Shown here piece after piece: positions 1-8,219 of a DNA stretch of 64,000 nucleotides; the stretch's first letter is position 1; every line of letters begins with the position of its first letter. The notes under the pieces were generated by a model. That model worked only from the letters and a program-made list of their open reading frames with translations, made no database searches and was not told the DNA's origin. The translations under genes and the position numbers were made by a program. Source of the stretch: Microbacterium foliorum (GTDB lineage: Bacteria > Actinomycetota > Actinomycetes > Actinomycetales > Microbacteriaceae); NCBI RefSeq assembly GCF_006385575.1, contig NZ_CP041040.1, positions 3,534,001-3,598,000 of the forward strand, in the 5' to 3' direction.

Positions 1-242
1 TCGGGCACGTCCAGCACGTCGACAGCGCGGGTATCGAGCGACAGGAGGCCTTCGTCGACGGCGATGCCCGCCGCCAGTGCGCTCACTCCCTTCGACACCG
101 AGTAGAGATTCACCCGATCGTCGCTGCGCCACCGGTGCTGTGCGGACTCGTGACCGACGAGCACATGAAGTCCGTAGGCGCCCAGCTGCTCCTCGTCGAT
201 CGCGTGGACGATGCGGTCGCGAACCGTTTCAGCGAGAGACAT
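1..242 (-). CDS. Serine beta-lactamase-like protein, N-terminal part (runs off the window)
   Basis: The minus-strand frame starts at ATG 242 and is open to the window edge, giving about 80 residues. It contains SVSKGVSALAAG, whose SxxK is the nucleophile motif of class C beta-lactamases and the related esterases and DD-peptidases (PF00144). It sits about 50 residues from the start, as usual for small cytoplasmic members without a signal peptide. A purine-rich GGGAGA lies about 9 nt upstream of the ATG. The YxN and HxG motifs lie outside the window, so esterase cannot be told from peptidase. It is divergent from the GNAT gene. Confidence 0.72.
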   Translation of the reverse strand, partial: MSLAETVRDRIVHAIDEEQLGAYGLHVLVGHESAQHRWRSDDRVNLYSVSKGVSALAAGIAVDEGLLSLDTRAVDVLDVP

Positions 243-324
243 GACGCCAGTCTCCCGCATCCGACACCCCGGCATCCTGCTACCGTCGTGCAGTGCGCAC
301 CCGAGCGCAGATGCAGGAGACCCG

Positions 325-852
325 ATGAGCGACCACCAGATCAGGGATGCCGAGACCGCCGATCTCGAGGCCATCACAGCCATCCACAACGATGCGGTGC
401 TGAACACGACCGCGATCTGGAACGAAGAGGCCGTCACGGTCGAAGACCGCGCTGCCTGGCTCAGCGATCGACAGCAGAAGGGCTACCCGGTGATCGTCGC
501 GGTCGACGAGTCCGGTGTGCTCGGCTATGCGACTTTCGGAGACTGGCGCCCGCACAGCGGCTACCGCCACACCGTCGAGCACTCGGTCTATGTGCGCGAC
601 GGCCACCGGGGTCGCGGCATCGGCAAGGCTCTCATGATCGAGCTCATCCACCGCGCCCGCCGCCTCGGCAAGCACGTCATGGTGGCCGCGATCGAGAGCA
701 GCAACACGGGATCGATCATCATGCACAAGCGCCTCGACTTCATGCAGGTCGGGCGCATGCCGCAGGTCGGCGCCAAGTTCGATCGCTGGCTCGACCTCAC
801 CTTCCTGCAGCTGGTGCTCGACGAGCGCCCGTTCCCCGACGAGACGAAGTGA
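325..852 (+). CDS. GNAT family N-acetyltransferase (phosphinothricin acetyltransferase-like)
   Basis: This 175-residue protein begins MSDHQIRDAETADLEAI and carries the GNAT acetyl-CoA loop as RGHRGRGIGKALM (family consensus Q/RxxGxG/A). The ASN/ESSNTGSI segment in the C-terminal half is typical of the phosphinothricin/methionine-sulfoximine acetyltransferase subgroup (Pat/Bar-like). It would transfer acetyl from acetyl-CoA to a small amine, but the substrate cannot be read from sequence. I chose ATG 325 because AGGAGA lies just before it; the frame extends further upstream without a ribosome site. The stop overlaps the GTG start of pnuC (GTGA), so the two are translationally coupled. Confidence 0.82.
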   Translation: MSDHQIRDAETADLEAITAIHNDAVLNTTAIWNEEAVTVEDRAAWLSDRQQKGYPVIVAVDESGVLGYATFGDWRPHSGYRHTVEHSVYVRDGHRGRGIGKALMIELIHRARRLGKHVMVAAIESSNTGSIIMHKRLDFMQVGRMPQVGAKFDRWLDLTFLQLVLDERPFPDETK

Positions 853-1580
853 ACGTCTTCCTCTGGCTGGTCGACGCCTTCAACTCGCAGTGGGTGCTGC
901 CAGGCGGCCAGGTGCTGCTCGTGCGCGAGGTGGTCGGCAATGCGTTCGGTCTCGCCAGCGCCCTCGGAGGCATGCAGCGCAAGATCTGGGCGTGGCCGGT
1001 CGGCATCGTCGGAAATCTGCTGCTGCTCACGGTCTTCCTCGGATCCATCCTCAATCCCGATCACGAGCTTCCACACCTGCTCGGCCAGGCCGGGCGCCAG
1101 GTGATGTTCATCATCGTCGCGATCTACGGCTGGGTGCGCTGGCGGCAGGCCGCGGCGTCGGGCGGTCGGGTCACTCCGCGCTGGGCGCCGAACAGCGCCC
1201 GCATCGGTCTGGTGCTCGTGATGGTGATCGGCACGATCGCGCTGACCCCGCTCTTCCGCGCCCTCGGCTCGTGGGAACCGGTGTGGGCCGATGCCTGGAC
1301 CTTCGTCGGATCCCTGCTCGCCACCTACGGCATGGCCAAGGGGTGGACCGAATTCTGGCTCATCTGGATCGCCGTCGACGTCGTGGGTGTGCCGCTGCTG
1401 TTCAGCTCGGGCTTCTACGCGACCGGACTCATGTACGTGTTCTACGGCGTCTTCACCGCGGTCGGGTTCGTGGTCTGGTGCCGAGCACAGGCGAACGCGA
1501 AACCCCAGGTCGAGACGATAATGCCCGACCCGCGGCCGATCACCTCCACCATGAAGACGGTCGACGGCGACCGGGACTGA
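849..1580 (+). CDS. pnuC: Nicotinamide riboside/mononucleotide transporter PnuC
   Basis: This 243-residue inner-membrane protein has seven or eight predicted hydrophobic segments and the PnuC signatures QRKIWAWPVGIVGN near the N-terminus and YGWVRWR in the middle. PnuC proteins take up nicotinamide riboside by facilitated diffusion, with intracellular phosphorylation trapping the substrate. The GTG start at 849 overlaps the GNAT stop by four bases. The last 35 residues are hydrophilic. No NadR or riboswitch was recognised nearby. Family assignment is strong; substrate preference is inferred. Confidence 0.88.
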   Translation: MNVFLWLVDAFNSQWVLPGGQVLLVREVVGNAFGLASALGGMQRKIWAWPVGIVGNLLLLTVFLGSILNPDHELPHLLGQAGRQVMFIIVAIYGWVRWRQAAASGGRVTPRWAPNSARIGLVLVMVIGTIALTPLFRALGSWEPVWADAWTFVGSLLATYGMAKGWTEFWLIWIAVDVVGVPLLFSSGFYATGLMYVFYGVFTAVGFVVWCRAQANAKPQVETIMPDPRPITSTMKTVDGDRD

Positions 1581-1662
1581 CCCGGCCGGATCAGGCACAC
1601 GAATGTGTCGCCCCGTGTCGCACGGGCTGACACGGGGCACCTCGGCGGGTTTGCTTGTCCCC

Positions 1663-3048
1663 ATGACCCGACAGATCCGCTTCAACGCCTTCGACATGAA
1701 CTGCGTCGCCCACCAATCGTCCGGTCTGTGGCGGCACCCGGACGACCGCTCGCGTCAGTACAACACCATCTCGTACTGGACCGATCTGGCGAAGCTGCTC
1801 GAGAGCGCGACCTTCGACGGCATCTTCATCGCCGACGTGCTCGGCACCTACGACGTCTACGGCGGCACCAACGAGGCCGCGATCCGCAACGGCGCGCAGG
1901 TTCCCGTGAACGACCCGATCCTGCTCGTGAGCGCGATGGCTGCCGTCACCGAGCACCTCGGTTTCGGCATCACGGCGGGCACCGCCTTCGAGCATCCGTA
2001 TCCGTTCGCCCGTCGCCTGAGCACGCTCGACCACCTGACCAACGGACGCGTCGGCTGGAACGTCGTGACCGGCTATCTGCCCAGCGCCGCCCGCAACATG
2101 GGTCAGCACGATCAGCTCGCGCACGACGACCGCTACGACCATGCAGACGAGTACGTCGAGGTGCTCTACAAGCTGTGGGAGGGATCGTGGGAAGACGACG
2201 CCGTCGTCGAAGACCGCGAGCGCGGCATCTTCACCGACCCGTCGAAGGTGCACCCGATCGGCCACGAGGGCACGCACTTCAGCGTTCCCGGCATCCACAT
2301 CTCCGAGCCGTCGCCGCAGCGCACCCCGGTCATCTACCAGGCAGGAGCCAGCCCTCGCGGTGTGCGCTTCGCGTCGGAGAACGCCGAGGCGATCTTCGTC
2401 GCCGCGCCCTCGAAGGAGGTGCTCGCCGGCACCGTGAAGCGCATCCGCGACGCGCTGGAGGACGCGGGTCGAGACCGCTACGACGCGAAGATCTACACGC
2501 TGCTCACCGTGATCACGGGCGCCACCAGCGCGGATGCCGCGGCGAAGCACGCCGAGTACCTGTCGTACGCGAGCCCCGAGGGCGCACTGACCTTCATGTC
2601 TGGCTGGATGGGCGTCGACCTCTCGCAGTACGCCGAGGACGAGCCGGTCGGCAACGTCGAGTCCAACGCGATCCAGTCGGTGCTGCAGCACCTCAAGGAG
2701 GAGGCCGACCTCGGGCGCGAGTGGACCGTCGGAGACTTCGGACGCCACAACGCGATCGGCGGCCTCGGGCCCACCATCGTGGGTTCGGGCGTCGAGATCG
2801 CCGACGAGCTGCAGTCGTGGGTCGAGGAGACCGACATCGACGGCTTCAACCTCGCCTACGCGGTCACGCCCGGCACGTGGCAGGACGTGATCGAGCACGT
2901 CATCCCGGTGCTCCGAGAGCGCGGCGTCTACCCGAACGAGTACACGCCAGGCACGCTGCGCAACAAGCTGCAGGGAAAGGGCGACCGCGTGCAGGACACG
3001 CACCGCGCGGCGCGGTATCGGATCGGAGCGAACGCCCCGGTCTCCTGA
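1663..3048 (+). CDS. FMN-dependent monooxygenase, NtaA/SnaA/DszA (bacterial luciferase-like) family
   Basis: The 461-residue protein begins with the characteristic RQIRFNAFDMNCVAHQSSGL and contains WTDLAKLLESATFDGIFIAD, NGRVGWNVVTGY and PVIYQAGASPRG. All are hallmarks of two-component, FMNH2-using monooxygenases such as NtaA (nitrilotriacetate), SnaA (pristinamycin) and DszA (dibenzothiophene sulfone). These TIM-barrel enzymes need a separate flavin reductase, which is not adjacent here. The substrate is unknown; the family often acts on xenobiotics or sulfur compounds. ATG 1663 was preferred to the in-frame upstream ATG at 1603 because family homology begins there. Confidence 0.88.
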   Translation: MTRQIRFNAFDMNCVAHQSSGLWRHPDDRSRQYNTISYWTDLAKLLESATFDGIFIADVLGTYDVYGGTNEAAIRNGAQVPVNDPILLVSAMAAVTEHLGFGITAGTAFEHPYPFARRLSTLDHLTNGRVGWNVVTGYLPSAARNMGQHDQLAHDDRYDHADEYVEVLYKLWEGSWEDDAVVEDRERGIFTDPSKVHPIGHEGTHFSVPGIHISEPSPQRTPVIYQAGASPRGVRFASENAEAIFVAAPSKEVLAGTVKRIRDALEDAGRDRYDAKIYTLLTVITGATSADAAAKHAEYLSYASPEGALTFMSGWMGVDLSQYAEDEPVGNVESNAIQSVLQHLKEEADLGREWTVGDFGRHNAIGGLGPTIVGSGVEIADELQSWVEETDIDGFNLAYAVTPGTWQDVIEHVIPVLRERGVYPNEYTPGTLRNKLQGKGDRVQDTHRAARYRIGANAPVS

Positions 3049-3061
3049 TCGGCGCTGCCGG

Positions 3062-3241
3062 TCAGTCGGCCTTCGAGCTGAACATCCCGCGCAGCACCAG
3101 GAAGACCACGACCGCGACGACGGCGACGATCGCGAGCTTCGCGATGAACCACAGGATCGAGAAGAGCGCGCTGACGATCCACCAGGCGATCACCACGGCG
3201 AGGATGACGCCGACGATGGTCCAGAGCGAGTTCTTGTTCAT
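3062..3241 (-). CDS. Small membrane protein of unknown function (59 aa)
   Basis: The 59-residue frame starts MNKNSLWTIVGVILAVVI and has two hydrophobic segments, about residues 7-28 and 30-50, ending in RGMFSSKAD. It is too short to have been listed as a major reading frame but has a good ATG and a convergent position just after the monooxygenase. The composition (Val, Ile, Ala, Trp) and basic tail suggest an inner-membrane hairpin protein. Similar tiny two-helix proteins are common and uncharacterised in Microbacteriaceae. No function is proposed. Confidence 0.6.
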   Translation of the reverse strand: MNKNSLWTIVGVILAVVIAWWIVSALFSILWFIAKLAIVAVVAVVVFLVLRGMFSSKAD

Positions 3242-3341
3242 GGCTCCAGCCTAGGCGGCGCGGCCGACGTCACAGATCCGGAGGCTACGGCGTCAGTACT
3301 CATGGAGGCGCATCTCGCGCCCCATGAGCGAAGGAGACGAC

Positions 3342-3791
3342 GTGACGCACGTCAACATCGGCAAGGTCTATGCAGCCCCGTATCAGGCGATGCTGGAGTT
3401 CAGCGGCAAGGCCGCAGAGGCGGGGACGGATGCCGGGCTCTCGCCCCTGCTCGTCGAGCTGGTCAAGGTGCGGGCGTCGCAGCTCAACGGGTGCGCGTTC
3501 TGCCTCAGGATGCACTGCGCCGATGCCGTGAAGGCCGGCGAGACGGCTGACCGGCTGGCGGTGCTCGCGGGCTGGTGGGAGTCGCAGTACTTCACGGCCG
3601 AGGAGCAGGCCGCATTGCAGATCGCCGAGAACGTGACCCTGATCGGCGACCATTGCCGCCTCGCGGATCGCGGAGTCGACGTCGATGGCGTGCTGACCGA
3701 GAAGCAGATCGCCGCCGTGACCTGGCTCGCCGTGGTCATCAACAGCTGGAACCGCATCGCGATCAGCAGCCACTACCCCGTGCACGCCTGA
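3342..3791 (+). CDS. Carboxymuconolactone decarboxylase / AhpD-like alkylhydroperoxidase-family protein
   Basis: The 149-residue protein has the AhpD active-site pattern NGCAFCLRMH, with Cys51, Cys54 and His58 counted from the chosen start. Such proteins are thiol peroxidase partners or scavengers of reactive species. The GTG at 3342 was chosen over ATG 3324 because AAGGAG sits 5 nt upstream of it. The rest (LVELVKVRASQ, WWESQYFTAEEQAALQIAE, INSWNRIAI) matches the CMD fold. A hairpin terminator follows the stop. Confidence 0.88.
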   Translation: MTHVNIGKVYAAPYQAMLEFSGKAAEAGTDAGLSPLLVELVKVRASQLNGCAFCLRMHCADAVKAGETADRLAVLAGWWESQYFTAEEQAALQIAENVTLIGDHCRLADRGVDVDGVLTEKQIAAVTWLAVVINSWNRIAISSHYPVHA

Positions 3792-3811
3792 TCCGGCGGC
3801 TGGATGACATG

Positions 3812-3839
3812 AGGGACGGATGTCGCGGCATCCGTCCCT
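3812..3839 (+). terminator. Hairpin terminator after the AhpD-like gene
   Basis: AGGGACGGATG (3812-3822) and CATCCGTCCCT (3829-3839) form a perfect 11-bp stem around a 6-nt loop, 20 nt after the stop codon. No long U-run follows, as is usual in high-GC actinobacteria. Confidence 0.7.
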
Positions 3840-3905
3840 TCCGCATCCGATGCGTCGCCGTCAAGACCCTTCTCGAGAGGGCGGATCGGGGGCGAGACTT
3901 CGAGC

Positions 3906-4946
3906 ATGTCTGCACCGGCCCTCATTCCGTCCGCCCTTCACGGCATCGTCGCCCGCGGCCCGCTCAGCGACGGCATCATCCGTCGACTGACCGGAGACGA
4001 CGCCGACGATCTCGGCGCCCGAGCCGAGGCCGCGCTCGCCATGAGCGACGACGTCGTCCGCGACGACGACATCCAGCTCGCGCTCTTCGTGCTGTACGCC
4101 TCGTCGTACGGATCGCTGCCCGGGCTGGATCCGGCCCTCGAATGGGACCCGGCGCTGATCGCCACGCGGGGAATCCTCGAGCACGCGTTCGAGCGGGCGC
4201 TGCGGGCGACCGTGCCGGCCCCCGAGTTGCCCGAGCCGACCGTGGATGCCGTCGGCCGCGCGCTCTTCGCCCTCGCCGAGGCCGACACCGGCCCGAGCCT
4301 GTCGCGCTACGTCGCGAAGAAGGCGACTGAAGAGCAGATGCACGAGTTCTTCATGCAGCGCTCGATCTACACGCTGCGCGAGGCGGACCCGCACTCGTGG
4401 GCGATCCCCCGCCTGACCGGTCGGCCGAAGGCCGCGCTCGTCGAGATCCAGTCGGACGAGTACGGCGGAGGGCGCCCCGACCGCGTGCACGCGACGATCT
4501 TCGCGCGGGCGATGCGCGGCGCCGGCCTCGATGACACCTACGGTGCGTATGTCGACGACGTGCCGGCGATCACACTCGCCTCTCTCAACTCGATGTCGAT
4601 GTTCGGTCTCAACCGTCGGCTGCTCGGGGCGATCGTCGGTCATCTGGCGGCGTTCGAGATGACCTCGTCGATCCCGAACCGGTTCTACGCCGACGGCCTG
4701 CGACGACTCGGCTTCAGTGAGGACGTGACCGACTACTTCGACGAGCACGTCGAGGCGGATGCCGTGCACGAGCAGATCGCCGCACGCGACCTCGCTGGGG
4801 GGCTGGCCGAGGATCGCCCCGACCTGCTGCCCGACATCATGTTCGGCGCCGCAGCCTGCCTCACGGTCGACGGCTGGGCGGCCGGGCACATGCTCGACTC
4901 GTGGACGCGCGGAGAGTCTTCGCTGCGAGAGAGGGACGCGCGATGA
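3906..4946 (+). CDS. Iron-containing redox enzyme family protein (haem-oxygenase-like fold)
   Basis: The 346-residue, all-helical protein resembles the iron-containing redox enzyme family, which has the haem-oxygenase-like diiron fold. Candidate metal ligands are in EEQMHEFFMQRS, VEIQSDEYGGG, GHLAAFEMTSS and YFDEHVEADAVHE, i.e. Glu/His/Asp on several helices as in HO-like diiron oxidases. It overlaps by ATGA with a CDGSH protein, suggesting that the [2Fe-2S] protein feeds electrons or iron to the enzyme. The substrate is unknown; characterised relatives act on amino acids or fatty acids. The start ATG 3906 lies about 70 nt beyond the previous terminator. Confidence 0.75.
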   Translation: MSAPALIPSALHGIVARGPLSDGIIRRLTGDDADDLGARAEAALAMSDDVVRDDDIQLALFVLYASSYGSLPGLDPALEWDPALIATRGILEHAFERALRATVPAPELPEPTVDAVGRALFALAEADTGPSLSRYVAKKATEEQMHEFFMQRSIYTLREADPHSWAIPRLTGRPKAALVEIQSDEYGGGRPDRVHATIFARAMRGAGLDDTYGAYVDDVPAITLASLNSMSMFGLNRRLLGAIVGHLAAFEMTSSIPNRFYADGLRRLGFSEDVTDYFDEHVEADAVHEQIAARDLAGGLAEDRPDLLPDIMFGAAACLTVDGWAAGHMLDSWTRGESSLRERDAR

Positions 4947-5149
4947 GCGGCGCGCAGGATCCCGTCACGATCACGGCGTACCCCGACGGTCCGCTGCTGG
5001 TGCGCGGAGCAGCGGTGATCGAGACCTCCGACGGCGAGCCGATCGAGGTGACGCGCCGCACGGTGGCGCTGTGCCGGTGCGGTCTCTCGACGATCAAGCC
5101 CTTCTGCGACGGCACGCACAAGGCCGCCGGGTTCCGCACGGACGCCTGA
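4943..5149 (+). CDS. CDGSH-type [2Fe-2S] iron-sulfur domain protein
   Basis: The 68-residue protein ends with CRCGLSTIKPFCDGTH, an exact match to the CDGSH pattern CxCx2(S/T)x3PxCDG(S/A/T)H. It gives cluster ligands Cys44, Cys46, Cys55 and His59. The N-terminal half (VTITAYPDGPLLVRGAAVIE) is the beta-strand segment usual in bacterial single-CDGSH proteins. Its start overlaps the stop of the iron-enzyme gene by four bases, a coupling consistent with joint stoichiometric production. It is probably a cytoplasmic electron or Fe-S carrier. Confidence 0.9.
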   Translation: MSGAQDPVTITAYPDGPLLVRGAAVIETSDGEPIEVTRRTVALCRCGLSTIKPFCDGTHKAAGFRTDA

Positions 5150-5210
5150 TTTCGGCGACGCCTGATCTCGGCCGCGCCTGGCTGTTGTGGTCAGTTCCGG
5201 TCGTTCTTGG

Positions 5211-5741
5211 TCAGTGGCCCACTGCCGGCAGGCAGCCGCCGTCCATGATGACGCCGCCGATCTCGACCGAGAGAACCTCCGCCGAGACCTCGCCGAAGAT
5301 GCAGCCGCCCTCGGGAGCAGCCACGCCGAAGGCCACGGCCCGCTCGTCGCCGAGGGTCTGGATGCCGCTGAGCCCGGCATCCGCGATCGCGTCTTCCACA
5401 GCCTCGACAGACAGGTCTCCTGAGGTGCGGAGCGTCTCGAGAGCCGTGCGTATGTCGGCGGCGGGCTGCTCGGCGGCTGCTCGACTCTCGTCCGAGAGGT
5501 CGACCCGGTCGCGATAGCGGTCATTCTGCGCCATCGCGTGCTCGGGGTCATACGGCGCGCACTCCGGCGGCAGCTCGACGCCCTCGACCTGCGGGCACGC
5601 TGCGGTGGGCGTCGGCGTTGCCGTCGGCGATGCTCCCGGCGGGCCGGTGGTCGCCGTCGCACACCCTGCGAGCATCATGATCGTCGCGGCGACGAGAAGC
5701 AGACGTGCACCTCTCGACCTGTCCCCCCGGATTCCGGTCAT
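5211..5741 (-). CDS. Hypothetical lipoprotein
   Basis: The 176-residue protein has a short basic N-terminus, a hydrophobic stretch and the lipobox LAGC with Cys27 as the lipidation site. A Pro/Thr/Ala-rich linker (residues about 30-46) follows, then a mature domain containing three further cysteines. The C-terminal part (IFGEVSAEVLSVEIGGVIMDGGCLPA) is conserved-looking, but I do not recognise the family. It is convergent with the CDGSH gene. The function is unknown; cell-surface attachment is the only supported inference. Confidence 0.7.
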   Translation of the reverse strand: MTGIRGDRSRGARLLLVAATIMMLAGCATATTGPPGASPTATPTPTAACPQVEGVELPPECAPYDPEHAMAQNDRYRDRVDLSDESRAAAEQPAADIRTALETLRTSGDLSVEAVEDAIADAGLSGIQTLGDERAVAFGVAAPEGGCIFGEVSAEVLSVEIGGVIMDGGCLPAVGH

Positions 5742-5798
5742 GCCTCATGCAACCACATGGGACGGACAGTGCCAACAGGGTGTGCGCTGCCTCGTGGC

Positions 5799-5888
5799 CT
5801 CGGGAGATCTGCGCCCCGGGAGGAGAACTGCGCCCCGGAGGAGTCTCAGCGGCATCCTCTCCTCCCGTAGGAGGGTTCTCCTCCCGAG
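5799..5888. repeat. Dispersed palindromic repeat family A, copy 1
   Basis: This intergenic segment has two CGGGAG-type left arms followed by ACTGCGCCCC and ends with CTCCTCCC / TCTCCTCCCGAG right arms. Related copies occur at 10417-10523, 38801-38874 and 39309-39383. The arms could fold into a long hairpin. It lies between a lipoprotein gene and the response-regulator gene. Confidence 0.65.
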
Positions 5889-5937
5889 GGCGCAAGAGGG
5901 ACACCCCGGGTGCGCGCATGAGCCCCATCTGACAGGC

Positions 5938-5953
5938 TTCAGCGCGGATTCAG
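5938..5953 (+). promoter_or_regulatory. TTCAG direct repeats upstream of the response regulator
   Basis: Two TTCAG half-sites at 5938 and 5949 are spaced by 11 bp, about one helical turn. This is the usual arrangement for OmpR-class regulators that bind head-to-tail. The same half-site recurs three times before the PepSY gene at 8171-8196, suggesting autoregulation and a shared regulon. Confidence 0.5.
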
Positions 5954-5976
5954 CGTGCGCCCGCCACACTGGAGGA

Positions 5977-6654
5977 ATGCGGATCCTGGTGGTTGACGAC
6001 GAGGTGCGTCTTGCCGACGCCGTCCGCCGGGGGCTCGAAGCGGAGGGCTTCGCGGTCGACGTCGCGAACAACGGTGTGGACGGGCTCTGGCGTGCGCGCG
6101 AGACGAGGTACGACGCGATCGTGCTCGACCTGATGATGCCCGGCATGAGCGGGTGGAAGGTGTGCGAGGCGCTGCGCGCCGAGGAGAACTGGACGCCCGT
6201 GCTCATGCTCACCGCGAAGGACGGCGAGTGGGATCAGGTCGAGGCGCTCGAGACAGGCGCCGACGACTATGTGACCAAGCCGTTCTCATTCGCGATCCTC
6301 GTGGCCCGCATCCGTGCTCTGGTGCGGCGCGGTGCAGTCGCCCGCCCCGCGATCCTCGAAGCCGGAGACCTGAAACTCGACCCCTCCTCGCACCACGTGT
6401 GGCGCGGCGAGACCCAGGTGACGCTGACCGCTCGAGAGTTCGCCGTGCTCGAGCACCTCATGCGCCACCGCGGCCAGGTGCTGTCGAAGCGCGCCCTGAT
6501 CGAGGGTGTCTGGGATGACGACTTCGACGGCGACCCGAACATCGTCGAGGTCTACGTCGGCCACCTGCGCCGCAAGCTCGACAAGCCCTTCGGACGCGAG
6601 GCGATCGAGACGATCCGCGGCGCCGGGTACCGATTGGCGGCCGACGGTGGCTAG
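5977..6654 (+). CDS. OmpR/PhoB-family response regulator
   Basis: The 225-residue protein has an N-terminal receiver with the acidic pair in LVVDDE, a phosphoacceptor Asp in IVLDLMMP, a conserved Thr/Ser in LTAKDG and the Lys of DDYVTKPFSF. The C-terminal winged-helix domain includes LTAREFAVLEHLMRHRGQVLSK and YVGHLRRKLD. GGAGGA immediately precedes ATG 5977. It overlaps the downstream histidine kinase gene by 8 nt and is preceded by two TTCAG half-sites. The probable target is the PepSY gene 1.5 kb downstream. Confidence 0.93.
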   Translation: MRILVVDDEVRLADAVRRGLEAEGFAVDVANNGVDGLWRARETRYDAIVLDLMMPGMSGWKVCEALRAEENWTPVLMLTAKDGEWDQVEALETGADDYVTKPFSFAILVARIRALVRRGAVARPAILEAGDLKLDPSSHHVWRGETQVTLTAREFAVLEHLMRHRGQVLSKRALIEGVWDDDFDGDPNIVEVYVGHLRRKLDKPFGREAIETIRGAGYRLAADGG

Positions 6655-7978
6655 ACGCGCGTTCAGATCGGTGCGCGCCAGGACCACCCTCGGCGCGACC
6701 CTCGTCGTGGCCGTCGCGCTGCTGATCGGGGCGTTCTCGTTCTACGGCATCCTGAGCTCCAGCATCCATGCGAGCGCCGAGCGCGCCGCCGAGCAGCGAC
6801 TCGACGAGCTCGCCGAACGATTCGACGGCCCCGGAGGCGGGCCAGGCGGCGAGCGCGGCGTCGACTCTCTCGACGACGAGATCGTGCAGATCATCGGCGA
6901 GGACGGCGCGGTCAGGGCCGCGAGCGAGGACGCCCGCGACGAGCTGGGCTCCACCGCCCTCCCCCTCGCCGACCAGGCTCGCACCACGACGATCGGTGGC
7001 GAGCCGATGCTCGTCGTCTCTGACGATCTCGACGACGACGAGACGCTAGTGCTCGCCGTCTCGATCGAAGACGGCGTCGAGACGCTGTCGACGGTCGCCG
7101 TGCTGCTCGCGGTCGCCGTGCCGCTGCTGCTGCTGCTCGTCGCCGTCACCACCTGGCTCGTGGTCGGCCGAGCACTGCGGCCCGTCGCCCGCATCCGCGA
7201 AGAGGTCGACGGGATCACCGCCGAGCACCTGCACCGACGCGTCGAGGTGCCCCCGTCATCCGACGAGATCGCGGCGCTCGCGACCACCATGAACCGGATG
7301 CTCGACCGCCTCGACGCCTCGGCCACGGCCCAGCGCCGTTTCGTCTCGGACGCGTCGCACGAGCTGCGCTCACCGCTCGCGACGATCCGTCAGCATGCCG
7401 AGCTCGCGCAGGCGCACCCGGCCACCACCAGCATCGGCGAACTGGCCGAGGTCGTCTCAGACGAGGGTCTCCGGCTGCAGGGCATCGTCGAGTCGCTGCT
7501 GCTGCTCGCCCGCCTCGATGAGGGCGGCGGCACGCACGACGAGGCGATCGACCTCGACGACCTCGCGCTCGGGGAGGTGCGCCGGCTGCGGTCACGGGGA
7601 GTCGAGGTCGACGGGTCCGGCATCCGTGCGGCCCGGGTCACCGGAGATCCACGTCTGCTCGGCCAGCTGCTGCGCAACCTCGCCGACAACGCCGCCCGGC
7701 ACAGTGCCGGCCGCGTCGCGATCAGCGTGATCCCGCAGGAAGCCTGGGTGTTCGTGACCGTCGAGGACGACGGAGCAGGGGTGCCCGCCGACGAGCGCGA
7801 GCGCATCTTCGAGCGCTTCGTGCGGCTCGACGAGGCCCGCAGCCGGGATGCCGGAGGCAGCGGTCTCGGGCTCGCGATCGTGCAGGGCATCGCCGCGGCC
7901 AGCGGAGGCACCGTCTCCGTCGACGCCTCGCGCTGGGGCGGTGCCCGCTTCGTGGTGACCCTGCCTCTCTCGGACTGA
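6647..7978 (+). CDS. Sensor histidine kinase (HAMP-HisKA-HATPase)
   Basis: The 443-residue kinase starts at GTG 6647 inside the end of the response-regulator gene. It has a first membrane segment (about residues 15-37), an extracytoplasmic region of about 110 residues with a Gly-rich GPGGGPGGERG stretch, and a second very hydrophobic segment. A HAMP domain with ALRPVARIREEVDGI follows. The H box is SDASHELRSPL, the N box LRNLADNAARHS, and the G boxes DDGAGVP and GGSGLGLAI. The acidic sensor loop could bind cations or cationic peptides; this is inference only. Confidence 0.92.
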   Translation: MARRAFRSVRARTTLGATLVVAVALLIGAFSFYGILSSSIHASAERAAEQRLDELAERFDGPGGGPGGERGVDSLDDEIVQIIGEDGAVRAASEDARDELGSTALPLADQARTTTIGGEPMLVVSDDLDDDETLVLAVSIEDGVETLSTVAVLLAVAVPLLLLLVAVTTWLVVGRALRPVARIREEVDGITAEHLHRRVEVPPSSDEIAALATTMNRMLDRLDASATAQRRFVSDASHELRSPLATIRQHAELAQAHPATTSIGELAEVVSDEGLRLQGIVESLLLLARLDEGGGTHDEAIDLDDLALGEVRRLRSRGVEVDGSGIRAARVTGDPRLLGQLLRNLADNAARHSAGRVAISVIPQEAWVFVTVEDDGAGVPADERERIFERFVRLDEARSRDAGGSGLGLAIVQGIAAASGGTVSVDASRWGGARFVVTLPLSD

Positions 7979-7986
7979 CATCCTCT

Positions 7987-8043
7987 CGGCATCCGGCCCG
8001 CCCGCAGGGCCCGGCACTTATCGGCACCCGGCCCGCCCGCAGG
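7987..8043. repeat. Direct repeat, two 22-bp units 35 bp apart
   Basis: CGGCAYCCGGCCCGCCCGCAGG occurs at 7987-8008 and again at 8022-8043 with one mismatch, just after the kinase stop codon. It could be a decayed terminator or a local duplication; nothing further is visible. Confidence 0.55.
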
Positions 8044-8159
8044 ACTGAAGCACGGATGCGGGACCAGACACCTGTTCTCGTCCTGCAGACGTGCCCGGAT
8101 CCTGCAAACGGCACGAGGAAAACCCCAGGCCACGACCCGGTGCGGCCGATCTCCGCTTC

Positions 8160-8196
8160 CTGAAGGACTCTTCAGGACGCTTCAGGGTGGCTTCAG
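8160..8196 (+). promoter_or_regulatory. Cluster of TTCAG half-sites upstream of the PepSY gene
   Basis: TTCAG occurs at 8171, 8181 and 8192, i.e. spaced 10 and 11 bp, with an inverted copy CTGAA at 8160-8164. The cluster ends 24 nt before the ATG of the PepSY gene. The match to the sites at 5938 and 5949 suggests binding by the linked OmpR-type regulator. Confidence 0.55.
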
Positions 8197-8219
8197 CACT
8201 GCTACGAGAGCATCGAGAC

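Noticed and set aside
135..1580. Long plus-strand frame covering the GNAT gene region in another phase
   Set aside because: Its first part is an Arg/Pro-rich shadow; only the PnuC part from 849 is real.
588..1697. Long minus-strand frames antisense to pnuC and the monooxygenase
   Set aside because: They have shadow composition (Arg/Asp/His-rich) and lie opposite well-supported genes.
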